A stretch of 64,000 nucleotides of DNA from Ephydatia muelleri (GCA_013339895.1 JABACO010000015.1:5117772-5181771); one strand, 5' to 3'; shown: positions 42,400-54,035, counted from the first letter of the stretch. A program made the numbers and translations. The notes: generated by a model not told the origin, from the letters alone.

Positions 42400-44110
42400 A
42401 CAGAAAATGAGATCTGAGTGAAGCTAAGAGGTGATAAGGGAGGAGGCACTTTTAAAATGAATACTCAAATCGTCAATGTCTCTGCACCAAATTCAGTACA
42501 CCATACCTGTGTATTTAGCTGTTTCGCTGCTAATGACAGTGTCACGAATCTGCATAGTGGACTGGATCGGTTCAATGATCAGGCCAACCAGCTACAGGGA
42601 TTGAAGTGGCAGTAAGTGATAAATACACACATTCACACAATGAATATTGTGCACTTGCATGCTGCAGCGAATACACTATAAAGGTGTTTCTGTGCAGGGA
42701 CTACGAGTTCCTATGCACAATGTATGACTTATCAGGAGCTGCTGGTGAGTAATGTCATTTTGTTACAACACATAACACTAGCTTTGTTGTTACAGGAAAG
42801 CACCCATCCTTGCTCTATGATATTATTGCTACTGGTCCCTCTAAAAAGGAGATGCTGTCCTCCTAGAACACTACAGAGCATCCTAGTGAGCCACACAGCA
42901 TTTGTAGCTGCTGGCGGAAATAAGAGGCATTTAATGCATTTTATGAATTGCTTAACTGAGCCCTTCTTCGACATACCAACAACACAGGTACTTGTACACT
43001 TGTCTGCAATGATTGCATGTACATAATGCTCTTACACCTTAGGTGTGCATACCTCGGCTGCACATGACACAGGATATCTTCATTAAGCTCATCAGGCTGC
43101 TTGAGGATACTTGCCACCAGTTTGACTTGCAGCTGACTTACATGTTTACACGCCAGGAAGAAAGTACTAGCTCGTCCTCCTTGAAAACACTGGTGGTGGC
43201 CAAAGCAAAGATGGCTGAAGCCCAGGAGTCATCGGCAGTTTTGGAGGCAGCTGTGACCTATGTTGTGGTTGAATATGGGGAGGACAGCCCAATCACAAAG
43301 ATGTGTATCCAACAGGCCAGGACATGAGAAGATCTGTGGAAAAGATGGTAAGAAATGAAAAAAAGAAACACAAGCTGAAATAATTAAGCAGCCAAACATA
43401 GGAAATGGTAATAGCCAAGACCAAAAAAGAAAAAGGAGTTTCCCCTGCATGATGGCCCCTTCGTGAAGGGATTGGATGAAGCCCTTCAATCCTTTCAACT
43501 GCATAGGCAGCAGTACTTTGGTGGAGTATATGTAGGTAACCACATATGTCCACAAGGTAAGAAGAATATACAATTATCAAGTTGACTTATTAAAATGTCC
43601 TATACAATTTAACCAGAAAACATCAAACAGTTGTGCACCTCCATGGTAAAAATTGCAATGGCAAAGTGCCCTGCACTAGGAAATCCAGCAACAGAGGCAT
43701 GTACCAAGTAGACAAGAATCTTTACTCTGCTAGGCCAATGCCATCAAATATACAATTGAAGAAGAACAATACAAGGATTTTAACATGCTAGCTTGTAGGT
43801 CTACACTGTTCATGTACTACTCCACAGAAACATTAACAGCCCAGTTCATGGAGCAGTTTAGTAATTCATTTCCAGACTGCTCCATACCAGTCAAAATGCA
43901 CATGCTGGAAGACCATACAGTGCCATGGGCAAAGACAACATTCGTCGGACTTGGTCTTCTAAGGGAGTAAGGAACAGAGTCCACCAAGCAAAATTTAAAA
44001 CCCTACAACAAACTGACCTTGGTATGAAGGAACATCCTGCTCTCTATAGCTCCACAACACGTGGCAGCAATCCCTCGACTACCTCCCCCTCACCCAAAAG
44101 ATATTGTTGA
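42400..44110 (+). pseudogene. DDE-type transposase core and C-terminus (decayed)
   Basis: Segments in order: VKLRGDKGGGTFKMNTQIVN (first Asp 42433-42435), SVTNLHSGLDRF; VFLCRDYEFLCTMYDLSGAAG (42684-42731; second Asp 42699-42701), donor, GKHPSLLY; EPFFDIPTTQ|VCIPRLHMTQDIF (acceptor before about 43043); VKGLDEALQSFQLHRQQYFG near 43467; and KMHMLEDHTVPW...GLGLLRE (about 43894-43967). I recall this set of motifs from a family of invertebrate transposon proteins ending MGEQGAESIHAKF; here CAA appears changed to TAA (43968-43970). An in-frame TGA also precedes VKLRGD. Introns seem present. The copy is inactive. Confidence 0.65.
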
Positions 44111-44788
44111 TTGGTATCGTTCTAAGCAATATGTGTACATTTACACTAAATTAACTTCGCTTGCCCAAAAAAGGTTGGCTAAAACCACATACTTGGATCA
44201 GTTAGTACCTTCTGTAATATCACATGATTTAAAACTTTCTAAGCATGGTAAACTTACTTCAAAGCGAAGGGGTACGTCAAGGGTTACAACCCATAACTTT
44301 CCTCTGCAATAAAACTGGATCAGTTTAAGGAAGGCCTGAAATCATGTGGATTATTGGAGGCTTTACAGATGCATAAAGAAATATTCAGAGCACTCTTTTG
44401 TACGGATTTGAGAAGTTGTTTAACTGCAGGTGAACCTTGATTATCGTAATTAATCGTCGTTGCTATTGACCCATCACATTTTGGCCTTTGAAGTTTTTCA
44501 TTTACAATTGTATTACATGAGACATCTATGTTCACAGGAAATTGATTTGTCCAGCATGCAGTTATAATAGTTTATTGCAACTTTTGAAATATTAATTTTG
44601 TGGGTTATATTACAATGGTCCCGTGTAATGAATTAGATGTTAATTTTATTTTTAAGCCGATTTTTAAATAGCTCTATTGATGTTGCCATTTCTTGATTGA
44701 AGTGTGGCTTGTTTAGTAAACAAAATTTTTGTGGCCTATAAATCTCTAAATATCATTTCTTTTCACAGAAAAGATCAAAAGCCTTTTT

Positions 44789-45243
44789 ATGAGCATCGAG
44801 TTCTCATCACCTAAAAGTGTGGAACGTGAAGCAGAAGAACTAGTCTATCTAATGTTTATTGATCTGCTGCATGACATAGAAGGTATGGCTAAGCAGTACA
44901 TAGTGCTACACCTCTATAGGGACTGCTTTTATTTGGGGGGAAAGCATTTAGCTTTTTTATTGTTATATGTGTAGTCATTGCAAACGTTTATACAGGAGGC
45001 ACAATCAAAGGACTGTCGTTGAAGAATGTATTGTCATTTTTCACTGGAGCAGAGGTTATTCCATTGACAGGATACGACACTACCCCTACTCTGATGTTCG
45101 ACCACACAAGTAATCCGTTTATCACCGCGTCAACGTGTGCAGTGCAGCTAACTCTGCCAACAATTCATTCTGATGACCAAGCCGTGTTTGATGAAAAAGT
45201 GATTTATGCACTCCGACACCATGGAGGTTTTGGGCTGGTGTGA
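44789..45243 (+). CDS. HECT ubiquitin-ligase C-lobe (partial), inside the transposon
   Basis: Two exons, about 44789-44882 (EELVYLMFIDLLHDIEG) and 44996-45243, joined in phase 1. The second reads LKNVLSFFTGAEVIPLTGYD, then STCAVQLTLPT, and ends HHGGFGLV plus stop. This is the C-terminal lobe of a HECT domain of the G2E3-like kind common in marine invertebrates. The catalytic Cys of S-T-C is at 45136-45138. The N-lobe, needed to bind E2, is not visible upstream, so it is a fragment, a further 3' part of the transposon gene, or a captured host piece. Confidence 0.65.
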
Positions 45244-45412
45244 TGTGAACTGTGATTTATGTACACCGACACCATGGAAGTTTGGGCTGGTGTGATGTGA
45301 ACTGTGATTTATGTACACCGACACCATGGAGGTTTGGGCTGATGTGATGTGAACTGTGATTTATGTACACCGACACCATGGAGGTTTGGGCTGGTGTGAT
45401 GTGAACTTTCGA
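45228..45412. repeat. Tandem duplication of the HECT 3' end (about 58-bp unit, four copies)
   Basis: The segment TGATTTATGTACACCGACACCATGG...GGTTTGGGCTGGTGTGATG repeats after the stop codon. Each unit repeats the last coding bases of the HECT exon (HHGGFGLV) and is out of frame or beyond the stop. Confidence 0.85.
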
Positions 45413-45639
45413 ATTTTCGTACTGTGTTTGTGCATTGTGTCTATTGTATTGCATTGCATTGCGCATGATCTTTCTGTATCCATTTCATTACTTACAATAT
45501 ACTACTCACAAAGTCTTCAAATCTCCCACTGCATTCCCAACATGATTATTGCTACCCACCCCACCCGATGACCAACATTGGTGCCAGCGTTCGCTTGATG
45601 CACTCCATGACAACAACACATCATAGTACAGGGCAGTGG

Positions 45640-46205
45640 CTACACCTCTTGGAGACTTTTTAATTTCTCTCCACACTATCATTCACATAGCCATCCTTGG
45701 CTGACTCAGATCTCCAGCGGCCATGTTTCTTGAACGGTCTTTTAGTCACATCTGCATTACCTATACCCAGCTAAGCGCTACCTGCACCTACGGTGGCATC
45801 ACTCACAAGCTGCAATCCTGCTGCCTGGTGCAGCCAAGATAGTGAGTGCGTTCACTGTTTCCTTAATAGCTGACTAAGACTCAACAGACTCACTCAAGTG
45901 TGCTGCAATGTGTGTGTCCTGGGCAGGAATGCTTGGAACGCCTTGTCGTGCCTCCACCCATAGTTTCCATGTCCTAAAAGCACCGAGCCTTTCGTTTAAG
46001 AGTTGTGTCAGGTAGAGCCTTTGCAAGCTGTCTCAATTCGAGATTTTAAAAGTTTTGTGTAGAGGTCAGATACCAGCTGCCAGTATATCTGTGTGGGTAG
46101 ACGAGAACAGCAATGCTAACAACTCTTTGTAGCTCAACCAAAAGTGCCTGAACTCCTCCTTGGTCACACAATCCATGTAAGTTCATTGACCTGGCCCCCG
46201 TTAGA
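45640..46205. other. Unassigned segment between inner and outer right inverted repeats
   Basis: No coding signal seen; it has no counterpart in the left end, where the 434-bp MITE stands instead. Confidence 0.5.
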
Positions 46206-47189
46206 CTCACTGTTCTCACATATACCAGGCAGTATGACACACGTGACCCATTCATGGGTGACCAACATAAATAACCCACTGGTTAACATACGTGCGACAC
46301 AGGGTGGAGTAAAGGTGATATGTTTACCATGCAAGTTACATGGCTCCGCACCTAGCTGTACGTCTGCACTCGGAGTGATGTAGACTAGGCTACAATGCCA
46401 GCTTTAAAAACACGCGCGGTACAGTGGGATGTGTACAGAATGAAAAGCTTTGTGGATGATTATAATCACAGATAGAGATATATATTACTATCTGTCACAG
46501 AGTGGCGATGGTGCCAACCTTCACTCCAAAGAGACGTACAGCTCTAGACCAAGTGAGGGCGCTTAATTGCTATGGGGTCCTATACATGTAGATCGGGACG
46601 TTAGCAGCATCTTCCGGCCGTATATATATCGCATGGCGTCAATGAGGCAAGTTACACATCCTGACTCCTCATCCCAGCGAGTCTGGAAAATACCAAAGCT
46701 TCTGGCTTGTGTGCGCTTTATGCCAGACGACAGTCACATTATTATATCTAATTATACGCTTATGCTGGCGTTCCATCGATGCGCATGACCCTCGCATGGA
46801 TCGATGAACCCTTCGTATCGATCACGATGGACCGACCCTTCGTATCGATCGATGGACCCTTCGTATCGATCGATGGACCCTTCGTATCGATCGATGGAAC
46901 CTTCGTATCGATCGATGGACCGATCGATGGACCCTTCGTATCGATCGATCGATACATCACATCGATTAATCGATGTTTTTTAATCGTTCGATCAATATGA
47001 AAATTTCTGTGAGTGCAACGATCGATGGACAAAAAAAGCAATCGATATGATAGAAACCTTCAATTCAATAAGCAAGGTCCACCACTGCGATAGGTAAAAC
47101 CCGTCATTGCGATTGGTAAAATGACTATCCGAATGAAAAACATCGCGTCGATAGAAAAGGATCAATTTTGTCCCATACGGCGCTTCATA
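46206..47189 (-). repeat. Right terminal inverted repeat of the 8.2-kb transposon
   Basis: Reverse complement of 38978-39768 with an extra segment of about 190 bp (46604-46795). Ends GGCGCTTCATA at 47189, then the AGCAAA duplication at 47190-47195. Confidence 0.88.
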
Positions 47190-47195
47190 AGCAAA

Positions 47196-48649
47196 TAACG
47201 GAATAAATCGTACTATAATAGTGTTTTGACTTTTGAGTCGTCTTCTTCTGGGTCACCTTGTAGTGCTCACATGCACTAGCCATTGAAAAGCCTCGAATAA
47301 CAATCCAGAGGTCAATGATCATATCCAGGATTGTGGATCCATTACTGCCAGTAGCATCATCACAGTGGAGATGAGTGATGTATGTCAAGGAGGATCACGT
47401 GTACCTCACCCAAAGATGAGGCTACCTTTTAATAGTGTACCGGTACTTCAATTGTAGCAATCTCCACATTGCCCGGTATCCGAGGCAGCAGTTGGACGTT
47501 TGAAGTTCATTCTATGCTCCCCACGTGGAGACGTCACGCCACTCTGTATTTGCATAGCCCGGCAAAAAGTACTGACCGTAATGATCTGATGTACAAGTGT
47601 AAGGCGTATTTCCACAACGTTGCGCCGTTTAAGTCCCAGCGCAGCGAGCCTTTTCTTGAGCTATGTTAGCCTGAAGGTATAGCGATGCCGTTAGTTTACT
47701 GCTACTGTGCCAGTGTAAGCCAGCATACACACTAACCCAACAACCACGTGGTGCATTAGCCGAGTATTACCAGGATTGTCTTCTGCTGCCTCCAGTATCG
47801 CACTATTAGCCCTGCATGTGCATGTATATGCATCGTTACCTGATAGTGATATGCTAACTTACGGTCGACTATTGGGTCGTCTCTGTGAACCATACTGCTC
47901 GCCTCAAGTAGTATTGTATATCGAATAGTGTGACGTCATGCAAGGTACCACCTATAAATCCCATAGTACGTTTGGCTGGTCGGTCTGAGAAACGGTCCGC
48001 TGTTCGATCTCAAAAATAGACCGTTGTTCGATTCCAAATATAGACCGTTGTTTGATCCCAAAAATAGATCAATGCTATTTAGTGCGGTAGCGGAAGTGGA
48101 TGATCGTTTGATCGCGGAATGGGATCGATCGCAGAATCGGACCGCTGCTCCGTTGTTCGAACACGGAATCGGACCGTCGCTCTATTGTTCAATCAAAAAA
48201 CCGCTTGTCGTACAATGTTTAGTCGCGCGACCTCCAGGGCCACCGTACCCCTTTTCACAAGTTCAGAGGTGCGATTAACACTACCTCGGATGTCCCGCGC
48301 ATAGGTATAGTGCACGTGATGCGCTTCCAATCCCCTCTGATTACATCACCGTCAAAACTGCTCTTCAGCCTGATACAAATCTAGTCTCGGATTGCTTCAC
48401 AATAATAAAAGCCAAGATACTATTTTGAGCAAAGTGCACGGCTGTAGTACGAAATACGTGACAGAAGGAAAGTGTGAACTGTCACCACGCTTCGGAATAC
48501 CTACCGGCTGCCTTAGCTGCTACACAGGTAATCCAACTAACCTGCTTCACTTACATGAAAATAGCTTGTCTGCGATGTAAAACGGATTTTCTCTGGCACA
48601 GTGTTCCTGCAAATCAGATTTTGATCCGCACAGAGACCCAATCCGTGCC
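47196..48649. other. Intergenic region between the transposon and OAS copy B
   Basis: No gene seen. 47990-48210 contains degenerate repeats of a GACCGTTGTTCGATCCCAAA-like unit. From about 48365 the sequence matches the OAS copy A upstream region (30545-30859), with short deletions. Confidence 0.6.
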
Positions 48650-50700
48650 ATGGCTGCGGCGATTACACAGGAGAGAGCAAGACAATACACCCATGAGCTC
48701 GTCGACCATCTTAATGTTAGTCGGTAGCGCACAGAGGTGTGCGCATGAATACGAACTATCTAATCGCCGTCCCCAACCCTGCATGTAACTTTAAAAAGAT
48801 AGGGCCTAAGCTTGTGTATACGTTACCCGTATGCATCTTCATCTCCCAGCACACATTACGCGACAACACAAAGATTACGCCCAGTGAAGTCATTGTGGGA
48901 GGCTCCTTGGGCCAAGGAACGGCTGTACTTGGAAAGTTTGATATAGATTTAGTGATCTACACGAGAGGTACGGTGAGAGGGCGTTAACAAGCCGCATGTT
49001 CAAACGTGGCGGGAGGTGCTAATAGCAGGGACGACCCTTTGACCTAGTGTAACGTTCATGTACCGCCATGTTTCCACACACATTTTTAGCGATTATCTGT
49101 TGCTAGTTCCCTGCATTGCATGACATGTGCACATAACCGTTCTCACTTTGAATTATTTCCACAATGCAGACATCACCACAGATTACATCATTAGGCAGAG
49201 CAGTTGTGAACTTTCAGGATCTGGGGGGCTAGTTGGCTATGTATTTGCTTAAACGCTTGGACGAGTATCTGAAAGAAACACTCAAGGATTACTATCACAA
49301 ACCTGCTATTACGAGATATTCTATTATCTTCATGTACCGAGGCATCATTGAGGTGGACCTTCTCCTCAGTCCGTGGTGGGATGCACCATGCAACTTCTAT
49401 CGATTTCTACAAACTATACCAGCAAAGATAAGACCAAGGTCAGTAATACTATAATTGTGATATCAAATTTTCAGCACCCTACAACTCAATCTATAACTGA
49501 AACAGTCTTTGTGAACTTGAATTATGGAGTGTTTCATTGGATCAAAAGAGAGGAAAAGGGGGGGGGGGGGGGGGGGGGGGGGCTTCAATATAGAGCTGTG
49601 ATGTTATGGAAACAGACTATTCAGCCATAGAGTGCTGATTATAGCAAATATTTCCTTCTTTCAAGACCTGAATCCATTATTTTTCCTCTGTGCAAAAAGG
49701 AGTGCAGATGGTTCATATTCCCCTCATTCTTTAGCTGAAATATTTTGGATTCAGACCCACATATAACTGGCATGCAGCAACAAATGGTGATCTGGAGCAT
49801 AAATAGCCTTTTTGGCATATTTATGTTAAAAGTATCAGATGCTCTGAAATATCCGCAATGAGCCCACTGGAAATCTATGAGGACATGTACTCGCTTGACC
49901 AATGATGTTTATGAAGCACTTTCTCTGTTCCTTTTACCTTTGCATGCTGATACTCATAACATCCAGTTTCACAATGTGTGCCAATAAATGGCAAGCTGAG
50001 TTTTTCAAGCACCATGTTGATGAAAAGGTAATGCCATGTATCTTGATAGCACTACAGTGTATTTATCCTACTTTTACAGGCAAAAGAACTTGTGAAAAGA
50101 GCTAAAGCATGGAGAAACAAAGTGTGGTCCCAAAATCCTGTTGGTTTTCAACCAAAGTCATACACACTGTCGTTACTGGTAGTCCATGCTTACAACCGTG
50201 CGGTGTTACAATTTTCAAATTGCAACAAGGATAACAAAGGTGATAATTATCAATAATGTAGTAAAAAAGCTCATTATCATATCACAACCCCACAGAAAAA
50301 CGCATCATTGACAGGACAGAGAAAATTTTTGGTGCAAAATGTCCACAAACACCATAAAATGAAGTTAGTCATTCGTTTACTTACTACACTAACACATGCA
50401 CATGTGCAGAATTGATAGCAATAGTAGATAAATGTGTCAGCTCTATTTAATTTTCACAGCATCATTTGGGATCGTCCTGGAATCAGAAAACTAGTACCTC
50501 CGTACTATTTGAGAAAAGAATACTCAAGCCTTCTTCCTTCCCGTCCTCACATATTAGATCCAGCCAACCCTTCAAGCAACATGTACGTTTGTGGATTTAA
50601 GAGTTCAACCTCTTTTTCCTATCATGATGGAATCAATGGGAAATGGGGATAGTTTGTGGCAAACATCAATACTCTTGACCTGTCCAAACCTGTGGACTGA
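48650..50700 (+). pseudogene. OAS: 2'-5'-oligoadenylate synthetase-like, copy B (pseudogene)
   Basis: All seven exons of copy A are present: 48650-48715, 48850-48967, about 49204-49438, 49967-50027, 50080-50239, 50296 onward, 50460-50700. Three lesions break it. A TAG (49230-49232) lies in exon 3 where copy A has GGT. One extra T near 50327 shifts the frame of exon 6. A TGG-to-TAG change (50650-50652) truncates the last exon 16 codons early. The catalytic GGSLGQGT...DIDL motif in exon 2 is untouched. Intron similarity to copy A is very high, so inactivation is recent. Confidence 0.87.
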
Positions 50701-50990
50701 GTATTCAAAGTATCGGTTTAGGTCTGATAGTTCTACAGATGTAGCAATATTTGTAACTGTATAGAAGCAGTTTTGAACTATTGAATTGTGCAAATTGTAA
50801 TTATTATTTGAGTATATCATTGGATTACAGATTATTATTGCATAATAGTACTCATCCTTCAAGGCTAAGGCATGAACATAACTTACGACCATCCTACTGA
50901 TGAACATATATAACTGACACTACAGTTGTAATGGATTTAAATTGTATGAGATAACCAAGCATGCGCCCAGGCAGCCTATGGCACATCAGT

Positions 50991-52351
50991 TCTTAGAATT
51001 TTTAATAGTATTCATTTCTGTTCAAGGAATAATGCAATGTATACCATAAGATGCAGGTGTCATGGCATTCATAGGTGTGCCCATATGTAGTTCTAACCAT
51101 CAATGATTATTATTACATATGTGTAACACCAAATAACAGTACTACTCCAAATGCACTTTCTCTTAGCCTAACAATTGTTTTACTGAATGATATTACAGTG
51201 TATTGGTACAATGTGAAGATCTAATAGAACACTACAGGGGCATCACAATCCTGCCTCCAACACTCCAGCCTTTCTCAACTTCGTCTCTCAGTTTATTGTG
51301 TATGTCAGTTTGTGAACAATCTGTCAAGTCTAGTGCCATCATGGTCAGCGTTATGTGGCTTTAACTGGCCCCACTATGTCTTTGGAACCAGCGTTTGACT
51401 AATGTTCTTTTTCTATGGCCATTGTCAAAGTCCCTTTCTCTGCCACTCCTGAGGAGTCTGCCACTGCCTGAAATGCCCAAATGTTGTTTCCAGTCTGAGT
51501 GTGGTATGCAAAGAAAGGCGCTACATAGATTATATGTTGCGTTGGACAAATCGGAAGTTTCTATTTTGTGCTTGTATTTAGAATTGGTTAGAGCCTACAC
51601 ATTAAATATCCTTTTAGCCATCTATTATCTAGTGTGCTTGTAGCCATATTATTAGCCCTGTAGCGCGATGCTAATTCAAGCATGACATTAAAAGCATGAG
51701 TGCCCTACAGGCTGCAGGGTTGGTGCACAGTTGTATCCTGATGCCAGGGAGTGGGACACAGTTAGGTGACTGGTCATGCCAAGTAACTTGGGGTTAACCC
51801 TACGGGGATGCAGCCGTCTCTTTTCCCCTTCACCCTGCACTGACCACACACTTAGAGACAAACTGTCTATGAGCTTTTAAATGTGCTATTTACCAACACG
51901 TTTGCATAGCATGCCTAGGCACATATTAAAGTCCATTAAATAATAACTGCAGTAATTCAAGGGAAGATATAATGAAAAACAGAAAAAGGGAGACCATAAT
52001 TAGAGGATCCATCAGCTGGCATCACATGCCACAAGGCTCTGGATGGCATTGCATATGCATAGGTTCCATCAGGTTCTCAATGGCATCACTCAGGCTAGCC
52101 TAACTAAACTATGTTAATAAACTTCACTTTTTATTTAATTTACTTATCTAGTTTCAATGTTTTAAATTAGTTTTATGATTTTATGGAACACATTTCTCTT
52201 GAGTAGATTGAAGCAGCGACATTTTTTCTTTTTAATTCAAACTATCGGGAATACAAATCTCTACAAATACACATTCCTCTTCCGACATCAACTACACAGC
52301 ATCCAGTTTCTAACTAACATATGCACTGGCTTGCCATTATCTTTATTAAAG
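50991..52351. other. Intergenic region, end of duplication unit B to OAS copy C
   Basis: Similarity to unit A ends near 50990. I find no coding exon, RNA gene or ordered repeat here. Small open frames at 51361-51643 show no family match. Confidence 0.6.
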
Positions 52352-53950
52352 TCACGCCTTCTGCAACTCTTCCACACTCTTGGTTAGATCAATGGAGTCA
52401 ATGTAGCGCACAAGCAAGGTCCAGTCCCCATCTCCTTCCTCATAGTCACTTGCTTTGCTGTTTGGATAGTACCGACCAATTCCTGTATAGTACAGGTTGT
52501 TGGAAGGGTTGGCAGGGTCAATGATGCGAGGAGGTGAGGGGATCATGTCACGATATGAGGCCAATGTGTAGTATTGCTCCCAATAAATGCTGGATACAGA
52601 TCAGATATATATGGCATGGGATCCACAGACATCAACAATAGCAACTTACTCCAGGGTTTTATGGTTTTTGACCAAATTTTTCAGCTCTAATGTAGTGCTG
52701 AAACCAAATTGTAAAATTATTTTTATCCCCATAGGGCTTGTAGCCACTTACTTGTAGGCAATCCTTTGCTGTCCACTCTGCACAGCTCTTTCATAAGCCT
52801 TAAGTACCAGTATTGACAAGAAATAGGATTTGGGTTTTCCATTTCCTCCTGTCTCCTTGGGCCACTTCTTATTTCTCCATACTTTGGCCCTTCGGGCATA
52901 CTCCTTTACCTAGCACGCATCATGGAAGGGATTGTATTATATATATGGCTACACAAGTTGGTGCATGTTGTGAATACAAAAGCGATGAATTCCTTTTTAA
53001 GTTTACCCCGCCAACATGCATGTAAGCATCATGCTGTCTCCTTTATCTATTCAGGCACTGACCACTAATGGCACATAAAAGATGTGCGATTAGCAAATAC
53101 ACTGTACATAGCACACCATGCATGTTTATTACAAGCACTGAACTAACCTCATTTGGACGGTGGGAATAAAATTCTACCTGCCATTGGCTTGCACCAACTG
53201 AAAAGCTGCACAATACAATACGTTACGTGCATAAATCGCTGTTCCAATTGCATGCCATTATCAGCAATATCAACAGAATGGGTTCGTTAATTAGGTCCAA
53301 ATACTGGACTCACGAAAATCTTCTACGTTCCTCTACTCCTCGCAGAAATTGGTAGTAACCATCCGGACTGTCCCACGTGGGGGTAATGAGCAAGTCAACA
53401 TCCACTGTGGCTTTGTAGGTAAAGTGAACTGCATGTCCAAGTGGACGCGTGGGGTCAACTGGTTCAAGAACAACATCCGGAACCCGTTTAAGCAATTCCT
53501 TTATTTTGGAGAGCCAGGGTCGGTATGGATCTCGTGACCCAGCAATTTGGTCTGCATCTATATCTATAACAGAAATATTTATTTCACCATCAGCAATATG
53601 CCGCGATGCATTATTTCACCTATACCTCCTGTATAAATGACCAAATCAAGATCGAACTCTCCGGGTACTGCCGTTCCGTGTCCTAGAGACCCCGCTTTAA
53701 TGATATAGTAAGGAGTAATTCCGGTTTCTGATTTCAAATGGTGCTAAATAGAGAATATGTGCATGCCGGAATGTATATAGCGGCGCCGACCACAATACTA
53801 TAACAATGGGTCATTGTGAGCACAAAACGCAGATGCCTCCTTGTCTGAAGCAGTTATCAACCAAATCCTTACCTGAATGATGCCCACTAAGCCTTCCGTT
53901 GCCCTCCTCGCATCCTCAATGGTGACCGGCCGCGGCTGATACCAAGCCAT
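52352..53950 (-). CDS. OAS: 2'-5'-oligoadenylate synthetase-like protein, copy C
   Basis: Minus-strand exons 53950-53873, 53743-53626, 53551-53314, 53205-53148, 52909-52752, 52697-52650 and 52589-52352 join in phase to 311 residues. Exon 2 gives AGSLGHGTAVPGEFDLDLVIY with the two catalytic Asp; exon 3 gives VDVDLLITPTWD with the third. The C-domain shows YARRAKVWRNKKW, YFLSILVLKAYERAV, IYWEQYYTL and RIIDPANPSNNLYYTG, the last matching the OAS I-[IL]-DPA-[DN]-P signature. Exon number, phases and several exon lengths equal those of copy A, but the protein is well diverged. Copy C is therefore an older paralogue in inverted orientation, and it is the cleanest OAS gene here. Frames and splice sites are all intact. 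Confidence 0.92.
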
Positions 53951-54035
53951 GGCTCCAGCAACAATGCAATATAGTACAGTCCTGCTAGAAGGCGATGTAT
54001 TAAATGTACTGGGAAACTTGACTTCGTGATCGCTT

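Larger units (their letters stand above)
38978..47189 (+). mobile_element. 8.2-kb DNA transposon encoding a RAG1-N-terminus-like transposase (N-RAG-TP/Chapaev-type)
   Basis: The element is bounded by inverted repeats beginning TATGAAGCGCCGTATGGGAC (38978 onward, and the reverse complement ending at 47189), inside AGCAAA direct repeats. It carries, all on the plus strand: a RAG1-N-like zinc-finger region (40877-41740), a DDE-type core and C-terminus (about 42400-44110) and a HECT C-lobe (44789-45243). From memory, N-RAG-TP elements of the mollusc Aplysia join a RAG1-N-like region to a Chapaev-related transposase; the order here agrees. Stops and frameshifts show this copy cannot make its own transposase. 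Superfamily assignment is by recollected motifs and needs a search. Confidence 0.75.
33236..50990. repeat. Tandem segmental duplication, unit B (with insertions and deletions)
   Basis: This is the second copy of 17806-33235 in direct orientation. It retains MYO18 exons equivalent to 18276-18476 and 18658-18735, part of the last exon, a full SLC46 gene and an OAS gene. It lacks the TNIP-like gene and most of the myosin last exon. It gained the hAT-like element 33752-34593 and the 8.2-kb transposon 38978-47189. Confidence 0.88.

Noticed and set aside
38978-47189. RAG recombination signals (CACAGTG heptamer) at the transposon ends
   Set aside because: The termini begin TATGAAGCGCC; CACAGTG/nonamer signals are absent from the ends, so this is not a Transib/ProtoRAG element despite the RAG1-like N-terminus.
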